From an uncultured Oscillospiraceae bacterium (GTDB taxonomy: Bacteria > Bacillota > Clostridia > Oscillospirales > Oscillospiraceae): a stretch of 31,408 nucleotides of DNA. A program made the translations under genes and the position numbers. The notes under the pieces were generated by a model that searched no databases, was not told where the DNA came from, and saw only the letters and a list, made by a program, of their open reading frames with translations. Every line of letters begins with the position of its first letter. Position 1 is the first letter of the stretch. The DNA lies in assembly GCA_900756575.1 (NCBI GenBank), contig CAAEKQ010000037.1:1-31408 (forward strand), given 5' to 3'. Positions 14,110 to 22,275 of this stretch are shown in pieces.

Positions 14110-15215
14110 GATGCAGCCTCCTTCCCGGCGGTTGCGTGATGATTCTTCTTCCGGAAGATCATCCGATAGCGAATGAAGAACTCGCTGGAGAGCATACAGA
14201 ACAGGATCAGGCCCGTCAGCATATCGCTCATGGATTCCGGCAGTGCATTATGGGTCAGGGTATTGATGGTAGACGCGCCTTTGGTGAGCACCGCCAGCAG
14301 CAGAGAAATGAACACCATGCCAATGGGATTCAGTGCCGCCAGCCAGGCCACGGTGATGCCGGTGAAACCCACGCCGCCTGCTACGGAATCAGACAGGGTG
14401 TAGTTGATGCCGGACACCACGATAAAGCCCACAATGCCTGCAATGGCGCCGGAGACAAACATGGTGCGCATAATCACCTTGCCCACCTCAATGCCCGCAT
14501 ACCGGGCGGTGGCTTCACTTTCGCCCACCACGGCAATCTGATAGCCGTGCTTGGTGAAGCGCAGGTAGCAATACATAAAAATGACCAACGCCAGGATAAT
14601 CAGGCCGCCGGCGGTAATGCCCCAAATATTCGGAAGCCGCGCCGCCGTACCGAAGCGCTCAATCATCTGAGTGCCCTTGGGGGATTTCTCCCAAGGGCCG
14701 CCCTGGAGATACTTGACGAAGCCAATGGCAATGTAGTTGAGCATCAGGGTGAACAGGGTCTCATTGGTGCCCCATTTTGCCCGGAATGCCGCAGGGAGCA
14801 GCCCCCACAGGCCGCCGCCGATGGCAGCCGCAATGCACATCACGATAAGCAGCAGCCAGGAGGGCCAGGAATTCTGGAAGTTCAGGGCAAAGAACGTGGC
14901 GAAAATGCCGCCCATGGTGATCTGGCCCTCAACGCCGATGTTCCAGAACTTCATCTTAAATGCCGGGGCAATGGCAAGGGCCGCGCCCAGCAGGGGAATC
15001 ATAATTTTAATGGTCTGCTGAATGTTCAGGCTGCTGCCCAGTGCGCCGTTCACCATCGCTGCGTAAACGGAAGCCGGACTAAAGCCCACGCCCAGAATCA
15101 GGCCGCCAAACAGAATCAGCGCCACCAGAATCGAGGCAATTCGAATGGCCCATGCCTTTGCCGTTCCAATATCATCCCGCTTGGCCAGGCGGATCAGAGG
15201 TTCTTTTTTATTCAT
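14106..15215 (-). CDS. ABC transporter permease, BMP/nucleoside type (first permease)
   Basis: A 369-residue membrane protein of the BPD_transp_2 family, resembling NupP. It begins with a short cytoplasmic segment and has about ten hydrophobic stretches. FKMKFWNIGVEGQITMGGIFA (about 88-108) is the family signature that corresponds to FNIGxEGQ. GVGFTGITVAWLAALNPIG (about 281-299) is a conserved C-terminal region. Its start overlaps the ATPase gene stop, and its stop the second permease start, both by 4 bp, so the three membrane-complex genes are translated as a block. Confidence 0.93.
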   Translation of the reverse strand: MNKKEPLIRLAKRDDIGTAKAWAIRIASILVALILFGGLILGVGFSPASVYAAMVNGALGSSLNIQQTIKIMIPLLGAALAIAPAFKMKFWNIGVEGQITMGGIFATFFALNFQNSWPSWLLLIVMCIAAAIGGGLWGLLPAAFRAKWGTNETLFTLMLNYIAIGFVKYLQGGPWEKSPKGTQMIERFGTAARLPNIWGITAGGLIILALVIFMYCYLRFTKHGYQIAVVGESEATARYAGIEVGKVIMRTMFVSGAIAGIVGFIVVSGINYTLSDSVAGGVGFTGITVAWLAALNPIGMVFISLLLAVLTKGASTINTLTHNALPESMSDMLTGLILFCMLSSEFFIRYRMIFRKKNHHATAGKEAAS

Positions 15216-16750
15216 GCTTCCGTCTCCCCTCCCAGCTTTGTCATCATCATGCCGACCTGATCCTTCGTGGCAGTGCGTCCGTCCAGAACGCCGCTGACCT
15301 TGCCGCCGCAGAGCACCAGAATCCGGTCACACAGCTCCAGCAGTACGTCCAGATCCTCGCCCACGTAAATCACTGCAACCCCCTTTTCCTTCTGCTCGTT
15401 GAGCAAATGGTAGATGGTGTAGGAGGTGTTGATATCCAGGCCGCGCACCGCATAAGCCGTCATCAGCAGCTTGGGGTTGGAGGCGATCTCACGGCCTACC
15501 AGAACCTTCTGGACGTTGCCACCAGACATCCGGCGAACGGGGGTCTGGATGCTGGGGGTTACGACCTCCAGCTCGTCCATGACCTTCTGGGCCAGCTGCT
15601 CGGGACTCTTTCGATCCGCCAGACCGAACTTGCCGCGCTTAAAGGAACGGAGCATCATATTGCCCGCCATGTCCATATTGCCCACCAGGCCCATGCCCAG
15701 CCGATCCTCCGGGACGAAGGACAGGCGAACACCCAGATTTCGAATCTCCATGGCAGATTTGCCCACCAGCTCCTGGGGGCCGTTTTCGTCGTAATAGACA
15801 ATGGAGCCGTTCTCCATCTTCTGGAGGCCCGCAATCGCCTCCAGCAACTCCTTCTGGCCGCAGCCGGAAATGCCTGCAATGCCAAGGATTTCGCCGCTAT
15901 AGGCCTCAAAGCTCACGTGATCCAGCTTGGCAAGGTGGTTCTCATCCATGACGGTCAGATCCTTGACCTCCAGCCGCTTCACGGGATTCACCGGCTCGGG
16001 ACGTTCAATGTTCAGCGCCGTAGCCTGACCCACCATCATGTCGGTGAGGGACTGGGCCGTGGCATCTTTCGTCTCCACTGTGCCGATATACTGACCCTTC
16101 CGGAGCACCGCCACCCGGTCGGACAGCTCCAATACCTCCTGGAGCTTGTGGGTGATGATGATAATCGCCTTGCCGTCGGCGCGCATGGCACGGAGTACGT
16201 CAAAGAGCTTCTCGGTCTCCTGGGGGGTCAGCACCGCAGTGGGCTCGTCCAAAATCAGAATATCCGCGCCCCGATACAGCACCTTGATGATCTCCACGGT
16301 CTGCTTTTCGGAGACGCTCATGTCGTAAATCTTCTTGTCCGGGTCAATCTCAAAGCCGTACCGCCCGGCGATTTCCCGCACCCGGGCATGGATGGCCTTC
16401 CGGTCGAACTTTCCGGACTCCCGCAGGCCCAGCACGATGTTCTCTCCGGCGCTGAGTACATCCACCAGTTTGAAGTGCTGATGGATCATACCGATTCCCA
16501 GGGCAATGGAGTCCTTGGGGGAGCGAATGGTAACTTCTTTTCCATTGACCCGGATGGTTCCCTCATCGGGGAAATAGATGCCGGAAATCATGTTCATCAG
16601 CGTGGTCTTACCGCTGCCGTTTTCCCCAAGCAGCGACAGAATCTCGCCCCGACATACCTCCAGGCTTACATCCTGGTTGGCCACCACAGAGCCGAATCGC
16701 TTTGTGATGTGCTCCAGACGGATGGCAACTTCCTTTTCCAAATGCCTCAT
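15212..16750 (-). CDS. ABC transporter ATP-binding protein, double-domain (BMP/nucleoside type)
   Basis: About 512 residues with two ATPase domains, as in NupO/RbsA-type importers. Domain 1 has Walker A GENGSGKT (about 45-52), a signature-like MSVSEKQTVEI and Walker B LILDEPT. Domain 2 has a degenerate Walker A GISGCGQKE and MSGGNVQKVLVGREI, with Walker B altered to LLMTAYAVRGLD, the normal asymmetry of this family. Three in-frame starts exist: GTG 16765, ATG 16750 and TTG 16741. AAAGGA lies about 8 nt before the TTG but touches the ATG, so the TTG may be the real start; I list the ATG conservatively. It is separated from the binding-protein gene by a structured 190-nt gap. Confidence 0.92.
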   Translation of the reverse strand: MRHLEKEVAIRLEHITKRFGSVVANQDVSLEVCRGEILSLLGENGSGKTTLMNMISGIYFPDEGTIRVNGKEVTIRSPKDSIALGIGMIHQHFKLVDVLSAGENIVLGLRESGKFDRKAIHARVREIAGRYGFEIDPDKKIYDMSVSEKQTVEIIKVLYRGADILILDEPTAVLTPQETEKLFDVLRAMRADGKAIIIITHKLQEVLELSDRVAVLRKGQYIGTVETKDATAQSLTDMMVGQATALNIERPEPVNPVKRLEVKDLTVMDENHLAKLDHVSFEAYSGEILGIAGISGCGQKELLEAIAGLQKMENGSIVYYDENGPQELVGKSAMEIRNLGVRLSFVPEDRLGMGLVGNMDMAGNMMLRSFKRGKFGLADRKSPEQLAQKVMDELEVVTPSIQTPVRRMSGGNVQKVLVGREIASNPKLLMTAYAVRGLDINTSYTIYHLLNEQKEKGVAVIYVGEDLDVLLELCDRILVLCGGKVSGVLDGRTATKDQVGMMMTKLGGETEA

Positions 16751-16802
16751 CCTTTCATTGGGCACAGTCTAGGCACTGCGCGAAGTGTAAAGAGTGAATG
16801 GT

Positions 16803-16870
16803 GTGCGGTGAACAAACAACCCGATTTCCACCAAGCTTTCAGTGAAATTCCGGTTTTCTGTTCACTGCAC
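16803..16870 (-). other. Second inverted repeat in the bmp intercistronic gap
   Basis: GTGCGGTGAACA (16803-16814) and TGTTCACTGCAC (16859-16870) pair at 11 of 12 positions, the other a G-U-type pair, around a 44-nt loop. With the hairpin at 16895-16929 it makes nearly the whole gap between the binding-protein and ATPase genes structured. Confidence 0.45.
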
Positions 16871-16894
16871 GCCAGAAACAAAAAACGGCACGTC

Positions 16895-16929
16895 ACAGGC
16901 GGGGCCGGAAATATTCCGGCTCCGCCTGT
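16895..16929 (-). terminator. Strong intercistronic hairpin after the BMP binding-protein gene (attenuator)
   Basis: 16895-16910 and 16914-16929 form a 16-bp stem, ACAGGCGG...CCGCCTGT at the base and GCCGGAA/TTCCGGC at the top, with one mismatch or wobble and loop ATA. On the minus strand six T's follow 9 nt beyond the stem (16885-16880). It probably terminates in part and protects the upstream mRNA, so more binding protein than membrane complex is made. Confidence 0.65.
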
Positions 16930-16941
16930 ACATGCAGAATA

Positions 16942-18204
16942 TTAGTTGCCCTTCACGGTGATGATGTCGTCGATGACATAGCTGAAGGAAGGAGCAGACT
17001 GCGTTGCGTTCTCGTCATAGCCGTCCTTCAGGTCGATGGTATCGCCATCGGAGTTGGTGGCAGTGTAGGGGCCCTTGAATACGTCGGTCGCCTTCAGGGT
17101 GCCGTCCTTGAACTGAGCCTCAACCTCGTCCATCTTCTCCTGAGTGCCCTCAGCAGCGATAGCGGTGTTCAGCTCGGTCATAGCGACCCAGCCCTTGTCG
17201 AAGCCGGCATGGTCGTCCACGGGGATCTCGGTGCCGTCCATCACAGACTGTACGGCTGCAACCTCATAAGGAGCATAGTCCTGACGAGAGGAGATCAGGC
17301 AGGTGTTGGGAGCTACGTCGGTCATATCCTGGTTGTAGGAAACACAGTAGACTTCCTCGCCCTTGGCATGGGCATCCTCGCAAGCCTTCGCGGGGCCCTC
17401 GGTGTCGGAGTGCTGGGAAATGATGACGCAGCCGTCCTCGATCAGAGCGGTAGCCATGGTCTTCTCGGTGTCGAAGTCCCCCCAGGTGTTGGCGTACTGA
17501 ACCTCCATGGTAGCCTCGGGAACGACGGAGCGAACGCCCATCAGGAATGCGGTGTAGCCGGAGATAACCTCAGCGTAAGCAAATGCGGCAACATAGCCGA
17601 CCTTTGCCTGGTCAGCGGTGATGGTACCGTTGTCGATCATCTCCTGGAGCTTCATACCGGCAACGATACCGGCAATGTAGCGGCCCTGATAGATCTCGCC
17701 CATGTAGTTATGATAGTTGGAAACAACAGGATCCTGCGCAGCGTCAGAGCAGGTAGCCTGGCAGAACTGTACATCGGGATACTCGGAAGCAAGCTCCTTG
17801 ACCACAGCGCCGTAGCCGAAGGAGGTGGTGAAGATGATACCGCAGCCTGCGTCGCACAGCTCACGGACGGGATCTTCTACAGCATCCTCTGCCACATTGT
17901 ACTTAGAGATACACTCAACCTTGTCGCCATAGGTGTCGGCAATGGCCTTCTCAGCAGCGATGAAGTTGGCGGTGTAAGCCTCGGTCTCGTCGCCGATGTA
18001 AACAAAGCCTACCTTCAGAACGTCGCCAGCGGCAGCGGGCTCGGTGGTGGAACCGGCCTCAGCAGCAGCGGCATTGGAGCCGGCAGCCTCGGGAGCGGTG
18101 GTTGCGGCAGCATCCTGAGCGGAACCGCCGACGGACTGACCGCAGGCGCACAGACCCAGCACCATAGCAGCGGCCAGGAGCAGTGCAAAGATTCTCTTCT
18201 GCAT
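16942..18204 (-). CDS. BMP-family ABC transporter substrate-binding lipoprotein
   Basis: A 420-residue lipoprotein: basic start MQKR, hydrophobic stretch and the lipobox L-C-A-C with C21 acylated. A Ser/Ala/Glu-rich linker runs to about residue 62. The mature domain begins LKVGFVYIGDETEAYT, as in the BMP (PnrA/BmpA/NupN) family, and has GYGAVVKELASEYPDVQF (about 144-161) and GDFDTEKTMATALIEDGCVIISQHSDT (about 240-266). Family members bind nucleosides, and some bind other small ligands, so the ligand is uncertain. Ribosome site GGAGG. It is transcribed from its own promoter and divergent from an AraC-type regulator. A shared GCCGGAA/TTCCGGC palindrome lies in its leader and after its stop. Confidence 0.94.
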   Translation of the reverse strand: MQKRIFALLLAAAMVLGLCACGQSVGGSAQDAAATTAPEAAGSNAAAAEAGSTTEPAAAGDVLKVGFVYIGDETEAYTANFIAAEKAIADTYGDKVECISKYNVAEDAVEDPVRELCDAGCGIIFTTSFGYGAVVKELASEYPDVQFCQATCSDAAQDPVVSNYHNYMGEIYQGRYIAGIVAGMKLQEMIDNGTITADQAKVGYVAAFAYAEVISGYTAFLMGVRSVVPEATMEVQYANTWGDFDTEKTMATALIEDGCVIISQHSDTEGPAKACEDAHAKGEEVYCVSYNQDMTDVAPNTCLISSRQDYAPYEVAAVQSVMDGTEIPVDDHAGFDKGWVAMTELNTAIAAEGTQEKMDEVEAQFKDGTLKATDVFKGPYTATNSDGDTIDLKDGYDENATQSAPSFSYVIDDIITVKGN

Positions 18205-18233
18205 GTTTTATTCCTCCAAACATGATAATACTC

Positions 18234-18248
18234 GCCGGAATTTCCGGC
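18234..18248 (-). other. Small palindrome in the leader of the BMP binding-protein gene
   Basis: GCCGGAA, T, TTCCGGC, 30 nt before the ATG. The same two 7-bp arms form the top of the hairpin at 16895-16929. Confidence 0.5.
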
Positions 18249-18318
18249 ATAATAAACAATAGCTACTTACCCCACTGGACTTGTTTGTTTCCCATGGATG
18301 ATAGCAGCTAACATGGTT

Positions 18319-18347
18319 ATTTTACAGGAAATCTTGAACATGGGCAA
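18319..18347 (-). promoter_or_regulatory. Promoter of the BMP transporter operon
   Basis: On the minus strand TTGCCC (18347-18342), 17-nt spacer, TAAAAT (18324-18319). The leader is about 105 nt. Confidence 0.5.
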
Positions 18348-18354
18348 TAGCAGT

Positions 18355-18392
18355 CATGAAAAATTTCGACTTATTTTTACATGAAATTTTGT
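18355..18392. promoter_or_regulatory. Direct repeat, candidate AraC-type operator
   Basis: CATGAAAAATTTCG (from 18355) and CATGAAATTTTGT (from 18380) recur 25 bp apart just upstream of the bmp -35, where an AraC-type activator would bind. Confidence 0.4.
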
Positions 18393-18452
18393 CATTTTTC
18401 ACACATCCCCCGGCTCCCCTCCGGCAAAAACTGAGCAAAGGGCAAAATAATA

Positions 18453-18481
18453 TTGATATTTTGGAATACTTCCTGTATCAT
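18453..18481 (+). promoter_or_regulatory. Promoter of the AraC-type regulator at 18504
   Basis: TTGATA (18453-18458), 17-nt spacer, TATCAT (18476-18481). It shows that the in-frame codons upstream of 18504 are untranslated. Confidence 0.55.
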
Positions 18482-18503
18482 GGAAACAGAAGGGGGCGGT
18501 AAC

Positions 18504-19784
18504 ATGGCCGAAACGGAGGATCTGATCTCCCAGCTGCAAAACGAAAATCGTCAGCTGCGGCAGCAGCTGGAGGAAAGTCGCATCCGGGCATTTAACTTTT
18601 CCCGGGAGACATTCTTTTCGGATCTTATGGGCAGCCATCAGCTGACCCGGGCGGAATTCGACGCCGCGCTTCAGGCATTTCATCTGGATTTTCCCTCGGA
18701 CTGGTTCGTGGTGCTGCTGATTCAGGTGGAGCCGGATGTTCAGGCACTGCTGGGCCCCGAAGCATCCCCCAGTCAGGAGAGCCTGAGATATGTGCGCTTT
18801 CTGGTGCGGAATGTATTGGAGGAACTCATTGGTGAGCGCAACGTCTGCCATGTGATTACCGTACAGGGGCAGCTGGCCGCGCTGGTGAATCTCCGGGAGG
18901 AACCGGATGCCGCCATGGCCTCCATCGTCGCCGCCGCGGAAAAAGCCGCTGATCTGTTTGAAGGCCATTATGACTCCATGGTGTGCTTCTCCATCAGCCG
19001 CTGTCATCAGGGCTATGACCAGATCCACGCCGCCTATCAGGAGTCCGACAGTCTGGTGCAGTATCGCACCATGGCCGGAGATGACAGCAAGGTCATTCAG
19101 TACGACCAAAAAACCGAACACCACATGGTCAAACAGCGGGTGGAGCACTTTGAATTTGAGCACGCCCTGGACAATTACATCCGCCAGGGGGATTATGAGG
19201 CCGCAAAAGCTCTGGTGCATCAGATGCTGGGGGCGGAATTCGGTCATGCAAGGCCCACGGTGCAGGTGTTTATGATCCGTGCCTACGGTCTCATCAACGA
19301 CATTCTCCATGTGTTCGACAGTCTGGAGGAGTATTTCTCCCCGGAGTTTCTGGTAGAGCTGCAAGCCGGGCCCCGGATCGTTCACGCCACGTCTTTGGCG
19401 GAGATCTCCCGGGAGCTGGACAGTATTTTTGACGAGATCATCCGCCGCCAGCAGTCCCAGGAGCAGGAACCGGCCTGGGTGCAGCGGGCGGTGGAGTATA
19501 TGGACACCCATTTCACCGATCAGAACCTGAACGTGGCCGGTGTGGCCGATGCGGTGGACATCAACCCCGTCTATCTCAGCCGGATGCTGAAAAAATACCG
19601 AAATCTCAAGCCCCTGGAATATATCCACCAAAAGCGCATCGAAAAGGCAAAGCAGCTGTTGGGCCAAGGCGTTACCGTCAAGGATACGCTGCCCCAGGTG
19701 GGCTACAGCAGTGCCCTGACCATGAACCGCGCCTTTCGCAGGTTTGAGGATACCACCCCCGGGGCGTTTTATCGGGAAAAATAA
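18504..19784 (+). CDS. AraC-family transcriptional regulator
   Basis: A 426-residue protein. Residues 1-30 form a short coiled coil (EDLISQLQNENRQLRQQLEES). The middle (about 30-320) is a sensor-like region beginning FSRETFFSDLMGSHQLTRAEFD, of the type seen in YesN-like regulators. Residues about 330-426 are a double helix-turn-helix AraC domain (VAGVADAVDINPVYLSRMLKKY, VGYSSALTMNRAFRRFE). The frame is open further upstream, but a promoter overlaps it, and AGGGGGCGG precedes the ATG at 18504. It is divergent from the BMP operon and probably controls it. It shares architecture with the regulator at 27724, so the two are paralogs. There is no receiver domain or membrane segment. Confidence 0.9.
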   Translation: MAETEDLISQLQNENRQLRQQLEESRIRAFNFSRETFFSDLMGSHQLTRAEFDAALQAFHLDFPSDWFVVLLIQVEPDVQALLGPEASPSQESLRYVRFLVRNVLEELIGERNVCHVITVQGQLAALVNLREEPDAAMASIVAAAEKAADLFEGHYDSMVCFSISRCHQGYDQIHAAYQESDSLVQYRTMAGDDSKVIQYDQKTEHHMVKQRVEHFEFEHALDNYIRQGDYEAAKALVHQMLGAEFGHARPTVQVFMIRAYGLINDILHVFDSLEEYFSPEFLVELQAGPRIVHATSLAEISRELDSIFDEIIRRQQSQEQEPAWVQRAVEYMDTHFTDQNLNVAGVADAVDINPVYLSRMLKKYRNLKPLEYIHQKRIEKAKQLLGQGVTVKDTLPQVGYSSALTMNRAFRRFEDTTPGAFYREK

Positions 19785-19787
19785 CAG

Positions 19788-19829
19788 ACTGTGCCGACTG
19801 AGCTTCTCCCAGCCGGCACAGTATTTTTT
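19788..19829. terminator. Bidirectional terminator, araC / livF
   Basis: ACTGTGCCG (19788-19796) pairs with CGGCACAGT (19814-19822), then ATTTTTT on plus; on minus a T-rich tract follows (CTGTTATTTTT). Confidence 0.8.
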
Positions 19830-19833
19830 CGCA

Positions 19834-20550
19834 TTATCCGCCGAAGTATGCTTTCTTTACCACATCGTTCTGGCGAATCTCCTCCACATTGCCCTCGGCC
19901 ACCAGCTCGCCAACCTGGAGGGTATAGCAGTATTCCGCCGTACCGAAGGCCAGGTGGACGTTCTGCTCAACCAGCAGGATTGAGGTGCCTTTGGTCTTGT
20001 TGATCTCGCGGATCTTCACACCGATGTCCTCAATGACCGCCGGGGCCAGTCCCAGCGACGGCTCGTCCAGGCACAGGAGCTTCGGCGCCGCCATAATGCC
20101 CCGGGCAATGGCAAGCATCTGCTGCTGACCGCCGGACATGGTGCCTGCTTTCTGCTTCAGTCGGTCCTTGAGAATCGGGAACAGCTCAAAGCAGAACTCC
20201 AGATCCGCCTGAATGCCGTCCTTATCCTTCCGCTGAGTCGCCCCCAGCAGGAGGTTTTTCTGTACCGTCAGATAGGGGAACAGATGCCGCCCTTCCGGCG
20301 CCAGCACCAGTCCCTTCTGCACCCGCTCCGCCGTGGAGGCATGGGTGATGTCCTCGCCGTTGAACATGATTTTACCCGCCGTTGCCGGTACCAGGCCCAA
20401 CACCGTATTGAGGGTTGTGGATTTTCCCGCACCGTTGGAGCCGATCAATGTCACAATGCCGCCCTGAGGTACGGAAATATTCACATCATGAATGGCAACG
20501 GACTTGCCGTACATGACCTTTAAGCCTTGAATCTCCAGAATATTACTCAT
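19834..20550 (-). CDS. livF: Branched-chain amino acid-type ABC transporter ATP-binding protein LivF
   Basis: A 238-residue ATPase of the HAAT family. It has Walker A GSNGAGKST (about 37-45), the signature MSGGQQQMLAIARG (about 138-151), Walker B LLCLDEPSLGLAP and the H-loop region LLVEQN. It lacks the longer C-terminal insert of LivG and is of typical LivF length. It powers import with LivG, LivM and LivH. It is the last gene of the liv operon; its start overlaps the livG stop by 4 bp. Family members move branched-chain amino acids, and some clades carry other amino acids, amides or urea, so substrate is by analogy. Confidence 0.94.
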   Translation of the reverse strand: MSNILEIQGLKVMYGKSVAIHDVNISVPQGGIVTLIGSNGAGKSTTLNTVLGLVPATAGKIMFNGEDITHASTAERVQKGLVLAPEGRHLFPYLTVQKNLLLGATQRKDKDGIQADLEFCFELFPILKDRLKQKAGTMSGGQQQMLAIARGIMAAPKLLCLDEPSLGLAPAVIEDIGVKIREINKTKGTSILLVEQNVHLAFGTAEYCYTLQVGELVAEGNVEEIRQNDVVKKAYFGG

Positions 20551-21305
20551 ACCGTACCTCCAAAATAGGTTTCGATGACGGTGGGATCCTTGCGCATTTC
20601 CTCAGGGGTACCCTCAAAGATCTTATGGCCGAAGGAAATCACGGTGACAGAGTCCAGAATATCCAGAATCTGCATGTTGTGCTCCACTACCAGGATTGAA
20701 ATGCCCTTATCCCGGAGCTTGGAAATAGCGTCAATGGAGAACGCAATCTCCTCGGGATTCATGCCGCCCAGGGGTTCGTCCAGCAGCAGGAGCTTGGGCT
20801 TGGTCGCCAAGGCCCGGGCCACGCCGAGGATCTTCTGGTAGCCGTGGGGCAGGTTCTTGGCCAGCTCATTGCGCACGTGCTGGAGGCCCAGGAATTCCAA
20901 AATCTCGTCTGCTGATTTGGCGATGTACGCCTCGTTGGTGCGATAGGTTTTGGTGTTGAAGAAAATCTGGGGCACCGTGGAATGGGGGCGCAGATGATAG
21001 GCCGCAGCAACGTTCTCAAATACCGTAAACTCACCGAACAGGGGGTTGAGCTGGAACGTCCGCCCAATGCCCATTTTCGCCACCTGATGGGGCCGGGACT
21101 TGGTAATCTCCTTTCCGGCATAGAAAATATGACCGGAGGACGGCGTCAAAACGCCGGTAATCAGGTTGAAGAATGTGGATTTTCCCGCGCCGTTGGGTCC
21201 CAGGAAGCCCTTGATCTCCCCTTCTTCCATGGAGAAGTCCAGATCATTCATAACGGTCAGACCGCCGAAGCGTTTGGTAAGACCGGAGGTTTCAAGCAGA
21301 TGCAT
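20547..21305 (-). CDS. livG: Branched-chain amino acid-type ABC transporter ATP-binding protein LivG
   Basis: A 252-residue ATPase. Walker A is GPNGAGKST (about 36-44), followed by the LivG-specific insert with FQLNPLFGEFTVFENV (about 85-100). The signature is LPHGYQKILGVARAL rather than LSGGQ, a variation common in LivG proteins. Walker B is LLLLDEP, and the end carries LVVEHNM and the usual ISFGHKIFEGTPEE. AAGGAGG precedes the ATG. It overlaps livM by 14 bp and livF by 4 bp. Confidence 0.94.
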   Translation of the reverse strand: MHLLETSGLTKRFGGLTVMNDLDFSMEEGEIKGFLGPNGAGKSTFFNLITGVLTPSSGHIFYAGKEITKSRPHQVAKMGIGRTFQLNPLFGEFTVFENVAAAYHLRPHSTVPQIFFNTKTYRTNEAYIAKSADEILEFLGLQHVRNELAKNLPHGYQKILGVARALATKPKLLLLDEPLGGMNPEEIAFSIDAISKLRDKGISILVVEHNMQILDILDSVTVISFGHKIFEGTPEEMRKDPTVIETYFGGTV

Positions 21306-22260
21306 GTGTGCTGCCTCCTTCCTTGGAATTGTCCTGACGCTTTGCCCGGGTCTTCCGGATCAGCGCAGGGATGCCAGCCAGACCGCCGGGCAGCAGATAC
21401 GCCACCAGCAGGGTGCAGGCACCGGTGAGGAACGGTGCATAGGCGCTGAGATCGCGTCCCAGCTCGGGGATCAGCACAAAGATTATCGCGCCAATGATAG
21501 GCCCAATGAAGTAATCCTCGCCGCCGATGAGCATATACATCAGCAGCCACAGGGAGAACGTCATATCATAGTTGGTGGGGCTGAGCACCGTGGAATAAAG
21601 ACCATAGGCCGCGCCCACAATTCCGGCGCAGAAGCTGCCCATACCCACGGCCAGCAGCCGATAGAACGTGGCGTTGATGCCGATGGAGGACGCCACATCC
21701 TGAGACTGGGACAGCGCCCGCAGCGTGGTACCGATCCGGGAGAACTCAAACCGGTAGAGCACGATCAGCAACACCACGGTAATGGCCAGGAACACATAGT
21801 AGCAGGCAATATCGTTCTGGAGCAGCTTGGGGATCCGGGTCAGGCCGTGATAGCCGCCGGTGATCTTCATGGCCTTGATGATGTATGCCACGGTGACGCC
21901 CATAAACATGGAGGCCATGGAATAATACATGCCCTTGAGCCGCACAAAGGGCAGGCCGGTAATGACGCTGACCACCATGGCAAACAGTCCGCCTGCCAGA
22001 ATGGTCACCACCGGAGGCAGCGCCAGGGATTTCGCCAGAATGCCGCCGCAGTAGGCGCCCAGTGCAATGAATGCGCCGTGGGCAAAGGTCAAGGTGCCGG
22101 ACAGGGAGATGGTACGCAGGCTGACGGAGCCCACCACCTTATAGAGCACCATAATCAGAACGCCGATCCAGTAGCTGGTGTTCAGTGCCAGGGGCAGCAG
22201 CAGGAAGATCAGCAGGAGAATGCCATAGGGCAGACCCTTTTTGAGATTAAGCTGTTTCAT
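21292..22260 (-). CDS. livM: Branched-chain amino acid-type ABC transporter permease LivM
   Basis: A 322-residue membrane protein of the BPD_transp_2 (LivM) family with about nine hydrophobic segments. Landmarks are GTLTFAHGAFIALGAYCGG (about 54-72; the LSxGHxxFxxxGAY region), GLPFVRLKGMYYSMASMFMGV (about 100-120) and the EAA-like loop GINATFYRLLAVGMGSFCAGIVGA (about 193-216). It lies 15 nt after livH and overlaps livG by 14 bp. Confidence 0.94.
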   Translation of the reverse strand: MKQLNLKKGLPYGILLLIFLLLPLALNTSYWIGVLIMVLYKVVGSVSLRTISLSGTLTFAHGAFIALGAYCGGILAKSLALPPVVTILAGGLFAMVVSVITGLPFVRLKGMYYSMASMFMGVTVAYIIKAMKITGGYHGLTRIPKLLQNDIACYYVFLAITVVLLIVLYRFEFSRIGTTLRALSQSQDVASSIGINATFYRLLAVGMGSFCAGIVGAAYGLYSTVLSPTNYDMTFSLWLLMYMLIGGEDYFIGPIIGAIIFVLIPELGRDLSAYAPFLTGACTLLVAYLLPGGLAGIPALIRKTRAKRQDNSKEGGSTHASA

Positions 22261-22275
22261 GATTCCGGCACCCCC

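Noticed and set aside
15152..16945. Long plus-strand open frame of about 597 codons
   Set aside because: It is antisense to the ATPase gene with its clear Walker motifs; the frame is open because of GC-rich third positions, and its protein is His/Gln/Leu-rich without domains.
20759..20810. LivG signature LPHGYQ instead of LSGGQ as a sign of inactivity
   Set aside because: LivG proteins often have LPYG- or LSYG-type signatures, and both Walker motifs are intact.
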